Assembly (NCBI GenBank): GCA_946886375.1
Contig: CAMPIL010000171.1
Span: 1-7,702, forward strand
Reading direction: 5' to 3'
Length of the DNA: 7,702 nucleotides
Origin: an uncultured Phycisphaerales bacterium
GTDB lineage: Bacteria; Planctomycetota; Phycisphaerae; Phycisphaerales; SM1A02
Of this stretch, positions 6,692 to 7,702 are shown in pieces (within the stretch, counting starts at the first letter, position 1; each line of letters starts with the position of its first letter). Position numbers and translations under genes: made by a program. The notes beneath the pieces are model-generated. The model ran no database searches and was not told the DNA's origin. It saw only the letters and a list, made by a program, of their open reading frames with translations.

Positions 6692-7315
6692 ATGAACGCC
6701 TCTCGCCATTCAATCCGCCGCGGGTTCAATCTCGTTGAACTGTTGATCGCGCTGGCGATTACCGCTGCGCTGCTCAGCGCAGTGATGGTCGCGCTCAATG
6801 CGTCGTTTGTCGCGTATCAAACGACCACGGAAGTGGCGTCCACGCACACGATCAGCCGACTGATCATGAACCGGATGCTGACGATGATCCGCACGGGATC
6901 TGAGTTCGGGCCGTATCCGGTCAATCCGCTTGAGTCGATCGTGACCAGCGACTTCATTCAGTTTCAGACCAGCGGCGGCGCGGTGGTCACGCTGGAGTGG
7001 AAGGAAGACGCCGATCCGCTCAACGGTTATCCGCAAGGCGAAGCGCTCTACGCCACGGTGGATGACGGCGGCGGGTCGCCGAGCACCAACCTGCTTTTGG
7101 AAGGCGTCAAGCCCCAGTACGTCGAAGTCAGCGCGGGCGTGACCGAACGCGTTCGGCCGTTCACCATGCAGTATGAAAAGGGCCGGCATCTCTATCGCGC
7201 CACGATCGACTTGATGGTTGTGCCGGATGACAACATGAGCGTGATGCTCGATGGCAACAACACCGAGACGATTCGCCTGGTGGCGTCAGCCATGCCGCGG
7301 CTGGAGACGTACTAG
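6692..7315 (+). CDS. PilW-like minor prepilin (type IV pilin N-methylation domain)
   Basis: The product has 207 residues. The leader MNASRHSIRRG is followed by FNLVELLIALAITAALLSAVMV, a textbook prepilin peptidase site: cleavage between Gly11 and Phe12, with Glu at mature position 5. The hydrophobic helix spans about 12-35. The remainder is a soluble domain of about 170 residues with the amphipathic stretch 'ISRLIMNRMLTMIRTGSEFGPYP' typical of PilW/GspJ-type pseudopilins, and beta-strand-like segments to the C-terminus. The ATG at 6692 is used because of the GGAG site 7 bases upstream and the short canonical leader; the frame is open further upstream but overlaps the PilX-like gene. The 4-base gap to that gene indicates a shared mRNA. 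It probably cooperates with the PilV- and PilX-like proteins in a minor-pilin complex that initiates fibre assembly. GspJ is the alternative label. Confidence 0.87.
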   Translation: MNASRHSIRRGFNLVELLIALAITAALLSAVMVALNASFVAYQTTTEVASTHTISRLIMNRMLTMIRTGSEFGPYPVNPLESIVTSDFIQFQTSGGAVVTLEWKEDADPLNGYPQGEALYATVDDGGGSPSTNLLLEGVKPQYVEVSAGVTERVRPFTMQYEKGRHLYRATIDLMVVPDDNMSVMLDGNNTETIRLVASAMPRLETY

Positions 7316-7345
7316 CGCCGTTTCGATCGGACGTAGCGAGTGGTC

Positions 7346-7375
7346 ATTCCCGCGCGTTCCGGGGGGAGCGGGAAT
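7346..7375. repeat. Inverted repeat ATTCCCGC/GCGGGAAT after the PilW-like gene
   Basis: ATTCCCGC (7346-7353) and GCGGGAAT (7368-7375) are a perfect 8-bp inverted pair around a 14-base loop, starting 31 bases after the stop of the last cassette gene. The arms resemble the widespread ATTCCC...GGGAAT type of dispersed intergenic repeat known from several bacteria (for example dRS3 of Neisseria). A stem this strong could stop or stabilise the operon transcript, but the T-tract of an intrinsic terminator is missing. Confidence 0.5.
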
Positions 7376-7660
7376 TCAGCGCGTTGTGCGTGGCAACTTG
7401 GTTCACGGCAGCACTGGAATGTGCGGGAACGACTTGTCCGGCACAAGTGCGCTGAAGCCGCCTTGGCGACCCGCAAAACACGATCGCATGAGAATCAAGG
7501 CGAGCGGCGGAGCACCGTTATGTACCTTTGTGGGTTCAAAGATTCAGAACAGCATGAGCGCGGCTGATTGAGCAGCGTCGATACGCGAAGCGTCGCCGCA
7601 GGCGCAGCCTTGACGAGCCGCACGCACCGCGCGACGTCCGGAGGGAGTGTCCCAATACAA

Positions 7661-7699
7661 GCGGTTGTGGAGTACGGCGGTTGCGCGGCTGTGGGGTAT
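7661..7699. repeat. Imperfect 15-base duplication with 24-base period at the window end
   Basis: GCGGTTGTGGAGTAC (7661-7675) and GCGGCTGTGGGGTAT (7685-7699) agree at 12 of 15 positions, and all three differences are transitions. The window ends three bases later, so further copies could lie outside. It could be non-coding repeat DNA or part of a gene entering from the right. Confidence 0.4.
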
Positions 7700-7702
7700 C
7701 GC

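Larger units (their letters stand above)
7316..7702. other. Non-coding region downstream of the cassette, with inverted repeats
   Basis: No convincing gene is seen in these 387 bases. Short open frames on the + strand (e.g. 7340-7567) have Arg-rich, low-complexity products without family features. A - strand frame runs from the window edge to a TGA at 7544-7546 (52 codons); it might be the tail of a gene entering from the right but is not recognisable. The region contains an 8-bp inverted repeat at 7346-7375, a 6-bp hairpin ACTTGT/ACAAGT at 7432-7448, a 5-bp hairpin CTTTG/CAAAG at 7526-7541 and a 15-base imperfect duplication at 7661-7699. It may include the operon's 3' end and dispersed intergenic repeat material. 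Confidence 0.6.

Noticed and set aside
7521..7550. A tRNA-like T-arm (GGTTCAAA) in the downstream region
   Set aside because: The bases flanking the loop do not pair as a T stem, and no acceptor or anticodon arms can be assembled around it.
7340..7567. A small + strand open frame after the PilW-like gene
   Set aside because: It has no ribosome binding site, reads through an inverted repeat and yields an Arg/Ser-rich peptide with no recognisable features.

Overview
The window is GC-rich and densely coding, with every convincing gene on the + strand. Its core (about 1068-7315) is a cassette for a type IV pilus or type II secretion-like machine: a PilT-type retraction ATPase, a PilC/GspF inner-membrane platform protein, and three prepilin-like proteins resembling PilV, PilX and PilW. 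Very large PilX-like proteins with Asp-rich calcium-loop inserts, long non-coding spacers and LEA-type lipoproteins fit a Planctomycetota bacterium, perhaps class Phycisphaerae. That assignment is an inference from gene style; no rRNA or other marker gene is present.

Layout: 1-224 is the C-terminal end of an unrecognised membrane protein. 243-749 encodes a small lipoprotein with a LEA14/WHy-like domain. 750-1067 is a non-coding spacer with short repeats and hairpins. 1068-2123 is pilT. After a G-rich spacer, 2216-3448 is pilC/gspF. A 193-base spacer rich in inverted repeats leads to the PilV-like gene (3642-4229). An 85-base spacer with a direct repeat leads to the 790-residue PilX-like gene (4315-6687). 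The PilW-like gene (6692-7315) follows 4 bases later. 7316-7702 has no convincing gene but holds several inverted repeats and a short imperfect duplication.

How the genes probably work together: PilC anchors the machine in the inner membrane and passes motor motion to the fibre. PilT hydrolyses ATP to depolymerise or retract it. The three prepilin-like proteins would form the priming complex or tip. The extension ATPase (PilB), alignment proteins (PilM/N/O), secretin (PilQ), prepilin peptidase (PilD) and major pilin are not in the window and must lie elsewhere.

The most unusual item is the PilX-like protein. It is several times longer than a typical PilX and carries a cluster of EF-hand/dockerin-like Asp loops plus a possible beta-helix region. 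This suggests a calcium-responsive tip protein or adhesin, which is an inference.
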